Shown: positions 7,782 through 13,216 of the stretch, in pieces
Layout of the letters: every line of letters begins with the position of its first letter
How positions within the stretch are numbered: position 1 is the stretch's first letter
Source of the DNA: Prevotella sp. UBA3757
GTDB lineage: Bacteria; Bacteroidota; Bacteroidia; Bacteroidales; Bacteroidaceae
NCBI GenBank assembly: GCA_002371715.1
Contig: DFGF01000164.1
Span: 2,140 to 15,355 of the forward strand
Length of the DNA stretch: 13,216 nucleotides
Reading direction: 5' to 3'
Notes under the pieces: generated by a model
What the model was told of the DNA's origin: nothing
What the model saw: the letters and a program-made list of their open reading frames with translations, nothing else
Database searches by the model: none
Program-made: the position numbers and the translations under genes

Positions 7782-8749
7782 GACTGCGTAACCTGACATA
7801 TCTGTTGCTGCTTGTGCTGGTCGTGGCATGCAAGCCTTCCGTACCTTCGGAGTATATACAGCCGGACGATATGGAGGACATCCTCTACGACTATCATGTG
7901 GCAATGGCTATGGCCAGGCAGGGCAGCAAGGAGCACGACATGAACCGTGAACTCTACTTCCAGTCTGTGCTTAGGAAGCACGGCATAACTGAGGCAGAGT
8001 TCGACTCCTCGCTGGTCTACTACTATTCACATGTCTACCGGCTGAAGGACATCTATACCCAGGTCAACAACCGGCTGAGCGACGAGGCTGCCAGCCTGGG
8101 CGTGGCCGTGGGTGAAATCAGCCGCTATTCGCAGTACAGCGAGACGGGCGACACGGCCAATATATGGAAGGACCGCACGGACCTGCTGCTCATACCGAAG
8201 CCAACCATGAACCGTTTCGACTTCACGGTGCCGATAGACAGCACGTTCCGTCGTGGCGACTCGTTCATGCTGCAGTTCATGTCGGAGTATATCTGGCAGA
8301 GCGGTAACAAGAACCTGACGGTATGCGTGGTCTGTAAGTACGATGGCGACAGCATCATCCAGACAGCCAGCCACCTGTCGGCAGCCGGTACGAACCAGTT
8401 ACGCGTGCCTGCCTATCGTGATAAGAAACTGAAGGACATGCGCGGCTTCATATACCTGAATGACGGCGGCGACGACAGCAACACCCGCAAGATGCTGTTC
8501 ATCAGTCAGATTCAGCTGATACGATTCCACGACAATACGATAAAATACGATGACGATGAAACCCCTGACACAGAATCCACCTCGGAAGCATCCACGAAGG
8601 ATAGCGTCCAACGAGGTGATGACACCAGAACACCTGACGCTGACACGCTACGTGGTAGAGTTGGCGGCGGACGGCACGGTCTGCGACCTATACCCATTGA
8701 CACGCGAAGTGGCGTTCACCGAGTGGATGCCGGGAAGCCTCGTCATTAA
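7778..8749 (+). CDS. DUF4296 lipoprotein, 3' end in doubtful frame
   Basis: The ATG overlaps the lspA stop (ATGA). A lipoprotein signal peptide is clear: MRLRN, a leucine-rich core and the lipobox VVAC with Cys18 as the lipidated residue. Residues about 24-105 match the DUF4296 domain of Bacteroidota (PDDMEDILYDYHVAMAMA, then helices). Residues about 145-260 look beta-rich, ending in SQIQLIRFHD. Function is unknown; it should be anchored in the inner or outer membrane facing the periplasm. After about residue 262 the text becomes odd: an acidic Ser/Thr-rich stretch, then a Gly/Arg-rich tail that uses rare codons (AGA, CGA, CGG, ATA, CTA). The +1 frame over the same bases reads like a normal protein. 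The last 50 residues or so are therefore probably not native, owing to a lost stop or a one-base indel, with AAACCCC at 8559-8565 a candidate site. Confidence 0.85.
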   Translation: MRLRNLTYLLLLVLVVACKPSVPSEYIQPDDMEDILYDYHVAMAMARQGSKEHDMNRELYFQSVLRKHGITEAEFDSSLVYYYSHVYRLKDIYTQVNNRLSDEAASLGVAVGEISRYSQYSETGDTANIWKDRTDLLLIPKPTMNRFDFTVPIDSTFRRGDSFMLQFMSEYIWQSGNKNLTVCVVCKYDGDSIIQTASHLSAAGTNQLRVPAYRDKKLKDMRGFIYLNDGGDDSNTRKMLFISQIQLIRFHDNTIKYDDDETPDTESTSEASTKDSVQRGDDTRTPDADTLRGRVGGGRHGLRPIPIDTRSGVHRVDAGKPRH

Positions 8750-8801
8750 AGAAGAGAACGGGTGCAGGCGCGTGTACTATCATAACAGGCTGGTCAGGTA
8801 G
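8619..8801 (+). CDS. Small conserved-looking protein overlapping the DUF4296 gene
   Basis: A 60-residue ORF in the +1 frame relative to the DUF4296 gene, sharing its first 131 bases. It reads MTPEHLTLTRYVVELAADG and onward through YPLTREVAFTEWMPGSLVI, an alternation of hydrophobic and charged residues that suggests a small beta-rich domain, with no signal peptide or membrane helix. Codon choice is normal for this region (CTG, CGC, GTG, GAG, TAC) whereas the competing frame is not. The frame is open back to 8544 and has an earlier ATG at 8550, but residues there (PPRKHPRR) look less natural, so ATG 8619 was chosen. It could instead be the true C-terminus of the DUF4296 protein if a frameshift is present. 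Its function is not known to me. The transporter gene begins 44 bases downstream. Confidence 0.6.
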   Translation: MTPEHLTLTRYVVELAADGTVCDLYPLTREVAFTEWMPGSLVIKEENGCRRVYYHNRLVR

Positions 8802-8845
8802 CATGAATAAGAACCAATAATGAACATAAAAAAATAAAGACAACT

Positions 8846-10174
8846 ATGAATCTGAAAGCACGTTTAGCGGTTATGAACTTCATGGAGTTCGCCGTATGGG
8901 GAGCCTACCTCACATGCATGGGCAATTATCTGGGTGTTGCCGGACTGGGCGACAAAATATCCTGGTTTTATGCCATCCAGGGCATTGTCAGCATCTTCAT
9001 GCCTACGCTCATGGGTATCGTGGCCGACAAGTACATCCAGCCACAGCGCCTGTTGGGCTTGTGCCATCTCGTGGCCGGTTGCTTCATGGTTGGCTGCTGG
9101 TGGCTGGGTCATCAGGCTGGTTTCGGCCAGGAACTGACCGACAAGTCACTTTTCATAGCACTCTATACCCTTAGCGTGGCGTTCTTCATGCCCACCATTG
9201 CCCTGTCTAATACGGTAGCTTTTTCTGTGCTGAAGAAGAACGGACACGACACCGTCAAAGACTTCCCGCCCATCCGCGTGTTGGGTACGGTAGGTTTCAT
9301 TGCTACTATGTGGCTTGTCAACTGTGCCTACCTGGACGACAGCGGTTTCGGCTTCACGCTGGGCGAGAATGCCCATAAGTTCCAGTATACCTACCTGCAG
9401 TTCCTCGTTTCGGGCGTGCTGAGCATCGTACTCTTTGCCTATTGCTTCACGTTGCCTGAGTGTCGTCTGGAGAAGCGGGAGGGCAAGGTATCGCTGGCTG
9501 AGACCCTCGGACTCAATGCTTTCAGGCTCTTCAAGCGTCGTCAGATGGCATTGTTCTTCATTTTCTCGGCCCTGTTAGGCATGTGCCTGCAGGTAACCAA
9601 TGGCTTTGCCGGTCCCTTCCTGACCAGTTTCAAGGGCATTCCTGAGTATGCCGACTCCTTTGCAGCCAATAATGCCACCATGCTGACGTCCGTCTCGCAG
9701 ATCAGCGAGGCCCTGTGCATATTGCTCATCCCGTTCTTCCTGAAGCGTTTCGGCATCAAGGTGGTCATGCTCATGTCGCTTTTTGCCTGGGTGTTCCGCT
9801 TCGGTTTCTTTGGCATCGGCAATCCGGCCATGCCAGGCGTCATCTTCTTCATCCTCTCGTGCATCGTCTATGGTGTGGCCTTCGACTTCTTCAATGTCTC
9901 GGGTGGTATCTTTGTCGACCAGGAGTGTGAACCGAGCATCAAGGCTTCGGCCCAGGGCTTGTTCATGATGATGACCAATGGCGTTGGAGCCACCATCGGC
10001 ACCCTGGCTGCCGGTGAGGTCGTCAATGCCTACTGCACATGGGAGAACGGCTTCCTGGTTGGCGACTGGCAGACCTGCTGGTTTACGTTTGCCGCCTTTG
10101 CACTTGTGGTAGGCATAGCCTTTGCCATCGTATTCAAGCCCGAGGAGAAACCGATTACAAACGTTGAACATTGA
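8846..10174 (+). CDS. MFS transporter, nucleoside:H+ symporter (NupG-like) family
   Basis: A 442-residue integral membrane protein with about 12 hydrophobic segments. The N-terminus (MNLKARL, then FMEFAVWGAYLTCMGNYLG and FMPTLMGIVADKYI) closely resembles E. coli NupG and XapB (MNLK, FCLWGSWLTTLGSYM, FMPALLGIVADKW). This places it in the nucleoside:H+ symporter family of the major facilitator superfamily, which imports nucleosides across the inner membrane using the proton gradient. Length (NupG is 418) and an intact final helix with a short charged tail (FKPEEKPITNVEH) indicate a complete gene. Substrate specificity cannot be read from sequence; ribonucleosides or deoxyribonucleosides are likely. 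The start at ATG 8846 has an A-rich upstream region and lies right at the NupG-like N-terminus. The stop codon lies inside a short heptamer repeat. Confidence 0.9.
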   Translation: MNLKARLAVMNFMEFAVWGAYLTCMGNYLGVAGLGDKISWFYAIQGIVSIFMPTLMGIVADKYIQPQRLLGLCHLVAGCFMVGCWWLGHQAGFGQELTDKSLFIALYTLSVAFFMPTIALSNTVAFSVLKKNGHDTVKDFPPIRVLGTVGFIATMWLVNCAYLDDSGFGFTLGENAHKFQYTYLQFLVSGVLSIVLFAYCFTLPECRLEKREGKVSLAETLGLNAFRLFKRRQMALFFIFSALLGMCLQVTNGFAGPFLTSFKGIPEYADSFAANNATMLTSVSQISEALCILLIPFFLKRFGIKVVMLMSLFAWVFRFGFFGIGNPAMPGVIFFILSCIVYGVAFDFFNVSGGIFVDQECEPSIKASAQGLFMMMTNGVGATIGTLAAGEVVNAYCTWENGFLVGDWQTCWFTFAAFALVVGIAFAIVFKPEEKPITNVEH

Positions 10175-10184
10175 GCATTGAACA
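10164..10184 (+). repeat. Three tandem TTGAACA-type heptamers over a stop codon
   Basis: TTGAACA, TTGAGCA and TTGAACA follow one another without gaps, and the transporter stop codon TGA (10172-10174) is inside the second unit. The gap to rsmE is AT-rich and shows no promoter box or terminator. Comparable ATGA-rich wording occurs in the gap before the DUF3256 gene. Confidence 0.6.
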
Positions 10185-10206
10185 TTATAGACAATAAATT
10201 ATATAG

Positions 10207-10938
10207 ATGAAAGAAGTACGATTCTTTTACGTCCCAGACGCACAGACCGCTACTGAGCTGCCTTCCGACGAGGCCATGCACGCCCTGCGCGTGCTGCGCA
10301 TGAAGATTGGCGACGAGATGATGCTCATGGACGGTCAGGGTAACTACTACCGGGCAGAGGTGACGCTGGCTCATACGCGCCATTGCTTCTACGAGATCAA
10401 GGAGCAGCTGCCGCAGCAGCGCCAGTGGCAGGGCCACATTCATCTGGCCGTATCGCCTACGAAGATGATGGAGCGTGTTGAGTGGATGACGGAGAAGGCC
10501 GTCGAGGTGGGCATCGACGAGTTGTCGTTCCTCAACTGCCAGTTTTCTGAGCGCCGACTGGTTAAGTTGTCGAGGCTGGAGAAAATCGTTGTCTCTGCCC
10601 TGAAGCAGAGCCGCAAGGCGTGGGCACCGCAACTCAACGAGGTCATCAGCTTCGAGCAGTTTATCCAGCAGCCTCGCAGTGGTCGCAAGTATATTGCGCA
10701 CTGTTACGATGAGGTGCCGCGCACTTTCCTGTTCGACGAGTTGCAGAAGCCGTCCGATAACATTGATGCCACAGTGCTGATAGGCCCTGAGGGCGACTTC
10801 TCGATTGACGAGGTCCGTCAGGCCGTTGCTGCCGGCTATGTGTCCGTCCACCTGGGGCGGAGCCGCCTGCGTACCGAGACGGCCGGCCTGTCTGCCGTCA
10901 TGATGATGCAGTTGTCGCGCGAGAATGGCGGCGTATGA
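10207..10938 (+). CDS. rsmE: 16S rRNA (uracil-1498-N3)-methyltransferase
   Basis: RsmE methylates N3 of U1498 in helix 44 of 16S rRNA, in the 30S subunit, using SAM. The 243 residues match the E. coli length exactly. An N-terminal PUA-like domain (about 1-70, with HALRVLRMKIGDEMMLMDG) precedes a SPOUT methyltransferase domain. The trefoil-knot SAM motifs are IGPEGDFS (192-199) and LGRSRLRTETA (216-226). The wording SRLRTET in place of RILRTET is the usual form in Bacteroidota as far as I know. KMMERVEWMTEKAVEVGI and NCQFSERR are further family blocks. Start ATG 10207 follows an AT-rich gap of 32 bases. With rlmI and tilS, it makes three RNA-modification genes in this window. It is probably co-transcribed with its neighbours. 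Confidence 0.96.
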   Translation: MKEVRFFYVPDAQTATELPSDEAMHALRVLRMKIGDEMMLMDGQGNYYRAEVTLAHTRHCFYEIKEQLPQQRQWQGHIHLAVSPTKMMERVEWMTEKAVEVGIDELSFLNCQFSERRLVKLSRLEKIVVSALKQSRKAWAPQLNEVISFEQFIQQPRSGRKYIAHCYDEVPRTFLFDELQKPSDNIDATVLIGPEGDFSIDEVRQAVAAGYVSVHLGRSRLRTETAGLSAVMMMQLSRENGGV

Positions 10939-10983
10939 GTGAACACAGATATAAATAGTGATAATCCGTAAATTAAATTAGAT

Positions 10984-12324
10984 ATGACTGACGAGAAAAT
11001 CATGGCTACCATCAAGCCCGATGGGGAGTACTGGCAGCCGGAAATCGAGACCATGCCTCGTGAACAGCTTAGGGAGCTGCAAGTAAAGAAACTGAAGGAT
11101 ACCATCAACGTTTGTCTGAAATCGCCTTTTTATAAGAAGCGGCTGGGCGAGCTGGGCATTACTGCCGACTCTATCCAGACCGTTGATGACATTCGCAAAA
11201 TTCCGTTTACCACCAAGCAGGACCTGCGCGAGAACTATCCCTTCGGACTTGTTGGCGGCAATATGGACGATGCCATCCGTATCCATTCTACCAGCGGCAC
11301 CACAGGTCATCCCACGGTGGTGACCTATTCTGAGCACGATGTTTGCTCGTGGGCCAACATGATTGCCCGCGACATGTATATGGTGGGATGCCGCAGAAGT
11401 GACGTGTTCCAGAACTCCAGCGGCTACGGCATGTTCACCGGTGGACTGGGATTCCAGCACGGTGCCGAGTGGCTGGGAGCTACCACCGTGCCTGCCGCTG
11501 CCGGCAATTCCAAGCGTCAGATTATGTTCATCAAGGACTTTGGAACCACCTGTCTGCACGCCATTCCTTCCTATGCCATCCGTCTGGCCGAAGTGTTCCA
11601 GGAGGAGGGCATCGACCCGCGTTCCACCAAGCTGCGCACCCTGTTCATCGGTGCCGAGCCGCATACCGAGGAACAGCGCCGCCGCATCGAGCGCCTGCTG
11701 GGTGTCAAGGCCTACAACTCGTTTGGCATGACCGAGATGAACGGCCCCGGCGTGGCTTTCGAGTGTAAGGAACAGTGCGGCATGCACCTGTGGGAGGACA
11801 ACTACATCATCGAGATTGTCGACCCGGATACCCTGGAGCCCGTGCCCGACGGCGAAATCGGCGAGATGGTGCTGACCACCCTCGACCGTACCATGATGCC
11901 CATCCTGCGCTACCGCACGCGCGACCTCACGCGCATCATCCCAGGTGAGTGTAAGTGCGGACGTACCCACCGCCGCATCGACCGTATCAAAGGCCGTACC
12001 GACGATATGTTCATCATCAAGGGTGTCAATGTGTTCCCCATGCAGGTCGAGAAGATTCTGGTGCAGTATCCCGGCCTGGGCAGCAATTACCTCATTACCC
12101 TCGATACCGAGGACGACAACGACATCATGACAGTCGAGGTGGAACTCGACGGCCTGATGACCGACGTCTATCCCGAACTGCAGAAGATGACGCGCGACAT
12201 ACAGCGTGCGCTGAAGGATGAAATCCTGCTTACGCCGCGCGTGAAGCTGGTCAAGAAGGGGACGCTGCCCGTCAGCGAGGGCAAGGCTGTGCGTGTGAAG
12301 GACCTCCGTCCGGGACGTGGATGA
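10984..12324 (+). CDS. paaK: Phenylacetate-CoA ligase
   Basis: An adenylate-forming enzyme that converts phenylacetate or a related arylacetate, ATP and CoA to the CoA thioester in the cytoplasm. The 446-residue protein has the AMP-binding loop HSTSGTTGHPT (101-111), YNSFGMTEM (244-252) in the nucleotide pocket, YRTRDL (310-315), a CKC pair (Cys323, Cys325) followed by GRTHRRIDRIKGRTDDM, and the C-terminal domain with KGVNVFP and a late lysine-rich block. Length matches PaaK (about 435-445). In gut Bacteroidota such ligases are often next to indolepyruvate:ferredoxin oxidoreductase genes iorA and iorB, where they serve in arylacetate exchange with aromatic amino acids. Neither gene is present here, and no other paa gene is seen, so the pathway partner must lie elsewhere. 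Substrate is inferred from the family. Confidence 0.93.
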   Translation: MTDEKIMATIKPDGEYWQPEIETMPREQLRELQVKKLKDTINVCLKSPFYKKRLGELGITADSIQTVDDIRKIPFTTKQDLRENYPFGLVGGNMDDAIRIHSTSGTTGHPTVVTYSEHDVCSWANMIARDMYMVGCRRSDVFQNSSGYGMFTGGLGFQHGAEWLGATTVPAAAGNSKRQIMFIKDFGTTCLHAIPSYAIRLAEVFQEEGIDPRSTKLRTLFIGAEPHTEEQRRRIERLLGVKAYNSFGMTEMNGPGVAFECKEQCGMHLWEDNYIIEIVDPDTLEPVPDGEIGEMVLTTLDRTMMPILRYRTRDLTRIIPGECKCGRTHRRIDRIKGRTDDMFIIKGVNVFPMQVEKILVQYPGLGSNYLITLDTEDDNDIMTVEVELDGLMTDVYPELQKMTRDIQRALKDEILLTPRVKLVKKGTLPVSEGKAVRVKDLRPGRG

Positions 12325-12351
12325 AGAATGAGAAAATGAAACATTGAGATA

Positions 12352-12918
12352 ATGAGAAATTATCTTCTCACCATGCTGTTGCTCTTGACCTGTACCGTTC
12401 AGGCTCAGGTCAAGATGCGCGACATCGTACGTACGATGCCCGATTCGCTGGTGCCATACCTCAAGCATAATGCACGCCTGGACTTTGTCGACTTCATCGA
12501 CTCCGGCATGCGTGCTGAGGTCAGCAATGAGTTGGGTGGCAAGAGCCGGCTGACGGAACTGACCGACGACTTTGCTGACTTGTCACTGAATACTGCCTCG
12601 ACCATACAGCTGCGATTGTTAGAGACGGACGAGGCTGTCGACGACGCCCGCCAGATAGTCTGCATGGTGCGCACCTACGGACGGGACATCTGCGAAAGCA
12701 GCATCCAGTTTTTCTCCGTCAAGTGGCGTCCACTACCGCTGGCCGACCGCATCGAACTCCCGTCTTACATGCACCGCTTCGTGCTGCATTCCAATGCTCC
12801 TGAACTGACCGTCGAGCGGGAGACAGGATTGGATATGCCGGCCAATGAGGAGCAACAGAAGGCAGAAAAAGAGTTAACAACCTTTAAATGGAATGGCAAA
12901 TCGTTTAAAAAGAGTTAA
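12352..12918 (+). CDS. Exported DUF3256 family protein
   Basis: A 188-residue protein of unknown function that matches the DUF3256 family of Bacteroidota: the opening of the mature part reads MRDIVRTMPDSLVPYL, then LDFVDFIDSGM and ELGGKSRLTELTDD. A classic signal peptide (MRNYLLTMLLLLTCTVQA) with likely cleavage after Ala18, and no lipobox cysteine at the cleavage point, suggests a soluble periplasmic protein. The rest appears beta-rich (STIQLRLLET, then ARQIVCMVRTYG with a cytochrome-like C only by chance) and ends in a lysine-rich tail. It follows paaK by 27 bases of ATGA-rich sequence, probably in the same transcript, and is the last gene of the long run. No terminator directly follows it; the nearest is the strong hairpin at 13018-13050. 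Confidence 0.87.
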   Translation: MRNYLLTMLLLLTCTVQAQVKMRDIVRTMPDSLVPYLKHNARLDFVDFIDSGMRAEVSNELGGKSRLTELTDDFADLSLNTASTIQLRLLETDEAVDDARQIVCMVRTYGRDICESSIQFFSVKWRPLPLADRIELPSYMHRFVLHSNAPELTVERETGLDMPANEEQQKAEKELTTFKWNGKSFKKS

Positions 12919-12945
12919 ATATCTTTTGATTTTAGTTGAAACATA

Positions 12946-12975
12946 TTGCTAAACAAAGAATTATTCGTATATTTG
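12946..12975 (+). promoter_or_regulatory. Promoter of candidate small RNA (TTG, 19 bases, TATATTTG)
   Basis: A partial -33 box TTG (12946-12948) is 19 bases upstream of TATATTTG (12968-12975), which fits the Bacteroidota -7 consensus TAnnTTTG. Transcription should start near 12980-12982. No gene with a credible start lies between it and the terminator at 13018-13050. Confidence 0.65.
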
Positions 12976-12980
12976 CAGTG

Positions 12981-13050
12981 TGTTTTTCATGGTATTAGAT
13001 TATTAAGGTTAATTCGGAGATTGGTTGTCGTGAGACAACTAATCTTTTTT
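12981..13050 (+). ncRNA. Candidate small RNA of about 70 nt
   Basis: This stretch is bounded by a consensus promoter and a strong intrinsic terminator, with about 37 bases of AT-rich sequence (ATGGTATTAGATTATTAAGG near 12989-13008) before the terminator stem. An ORF from 12946 crosses it but begins upstream of the predicted transcription start, runs through the terminator and resembles no known protein. I have an unverified impression of similar wording (TTTTTCATGGTATTAGATT followed by a terminator) recurring between genes in Bacteroidales genomes, which would make this one copy of a multi-copy small RNA or leader element. It shows none of the conserved features of SRP RNA or 6S RNA. The ends are estimates. 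Confidence 0.5.
13018..13050 (+). terminator. Strong intrinsic terminator
   Basis: AGATTGGTTGTC (13018-13029) pairs with GACAACTAATCT (13034-13045) over 12 base pairs with a single G-T wobble, closed by a GTGA tetraloop and followed by a run of T to 13050. It would end the candidate small RNA and any read-through from the DUF3256 gene, insulating ffh. Confidence 0.9.
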
Positions 13051-13052
13051 AT

Positions 13053-13080
13053 TACCCCTCTGAATCTGCCGCCGGGGGTA
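13053..13080 (+). other. GC-rich hairpin between the terminator and the ffh promoter
   Basis: TACCCC (13053-13058) and GGGGTA (13075-13080) can form a 6-base-pair stem around a 16-base loop, in otherwise AT-rich DNA. GAATCTG in the loop (13062-13068) also matches CAGATTT (13089-13095) with one wobble. No T-tract follows, so it is not a standard terminator. Its role is unknown. Confidence 0.35.
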
Positions 13081-13097
13081 GAAAATAACAGATTTTC

Positions 13098-13129
13098 TTT
13101 GGCTATTCGCTTTTTTTTCCGTACCTTTG
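13098..13129 (+). promoter_or_regulatory. ffh: Bacteroidota promoter of ffh (TTTG, 20 bases, TACCTTTG)
   Basis: TTTG (13098-13101) and TACCTTTG (13122-13129) have the same boxes and the same 20-base spacing as the ileS promoter. The expected start point near 13134-13136 gives a leader of about 42 bases before the ffh ATG. Confidence 0.8.
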
Positions 13130-13176
13130 CAACCCAAAACGGGAAATAGTAAATTCTTAAATCGTAAGTAGTTAAA

Positions 13177-13216
13177 ATGTTTGAGAATCTGAGTGATAGA
13201 CTTGAACGGTCGTTCA
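13177..13216 (+). CDS. ffh: Signal recognition particle protein Ffh, 5' end only
   Basis: The window ends 13 codons into this gene. The visible residues MFENLSDRLERSF are the characteristic N-terminus of bacterial Ffh, the SRP54 homologue. Ffh is a GTPase that, with SRP RNA, recognises signal sequences on nascent chains and delivers ribosomes to the membrane receptor FtsY. The leader is A-rich (TAGTTAAA just before ATG), as usual in this phylum, and a consensus promoter lies 48 bases upstream. Only the first part of the N domain can be seen, so completeness of the gene cannot be judged; the identification rests on this short but distinctive sequence and on promoter placement. Confidence 0.88.
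   Translation, partial: MFENLSDRLERSF

Noticed and set aside
9907..9914. TATCTTTG match to the -7 promoter consensus
   Set aside because: It is inside the transporter coding sequence in a conserved membrane segment, no convincing TTTG -33 box was found, and a chance match is likely.
10978..12468. 496-codon ORF on the minus strand
   Set aside because: It lies opposite paaK and the start of the DUF3256 gene, is rich in His, Gly and Val as expected for the mirror of a GC-rich third-position gene, and resembles no protein family.
12946..13149. 67-codon ORF between the DUF3256 gene and ffh
   Set aside because: It begins upstream of the predicted transcription start, runs through a strong terminator and across the ffh promoter, and its text is not protein-like. 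The interval is better explained as a small RNA plus promoter.
12981..13176. SRP RNA gene next to ffh
   Set aside because: The conserved SRP RNA apical region with GGAA tetraloop and asymmetric internal loop is not present; the only strong hairpin has a GTGA loop and is a terminator.
1..13216. CRISPR array, transposon, prophage or toxin-antitoxin locus
   Set aside because: No spaced direct repeats, terminal inverted repeats, transposase or integrase motifs, or small toxin-antitoxin gene pairs were seen on either strand.

Overview
The window looks like a Bacteroidota chromosome, most likely order Bacteroidales and probably Prevotellaceae. The evidence is the Bacteroidota-type promoter (TTTG, about 20 bases, TAnnTTTG) seen before ileS and ffh, the A-rich start regions with little Shine-Dalgarno signal, and proteins typical of that group: a DUF4296 lipoprotein, a DUF3256 exported protein, an LspA of 211 residues, a cysteine-less DksA-like protein and a long eukaryote-like IleS. 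Genus level is inference. Every supported gene lies on the + strand and the region reads as core genome. No transposase, integrase, tRNA, rRNA, CRISPR array or phage gene was seen.

Region 1 (1-3243): a promoter so close to the first ATG that the mRNA should be nearly leaderless drives a tightly overlapping trio: a DEDDy 3'-5' exonuclease, an RlmI-type 23S rRNA methyltransferase and tilS (tRNA-Ile lysidine synthetase). The theme is RNA processing and modification. A weak AT-rich terminator follows tilS, and its T-tract overlaps the -33 box of the next promoter.

Region 2 (3241-12918): a long co-directional run with only one recognisable promoter, upstream of ileS. It holds ileS, a DksA-like protein, lspA, a DUF4296 lipoprotein, a small overlapping ORF, a nucleoside:H+ symporter-type transporter, rsmE, paaK and a DUF3256 protein. 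TilS makes the lysidine that creates the AUA-reading tRNA-Ile and IleS charges tRNA-Ile, so two isoleucine-decoding functions sit side by side. LspA is followed directly by a lipoprotein that would be one of its substrates. IleS carries the rearranged GxHH form of the HIGH signature, which is linked to strong mupirocin resistance in type 2 enzymes.

Region 3 (12919-13216): a 258-base intergenic stretch holds a promoter followed by a strong intrinsic terminator with no credible ORF between them, which is the layout of a small RNA of about 70 nt. A further hairpin, a second promoter and the first 13 codons of ffh follow.

The points most worth a second look are the candidate small RNA, the GxHH IleS, the frame conflict at the 3' end of the DUF4296 gene, the DksA-like protein with no cysteines and the near-leaderless first gene. 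I found no clearly new defence or biosynthetic system.
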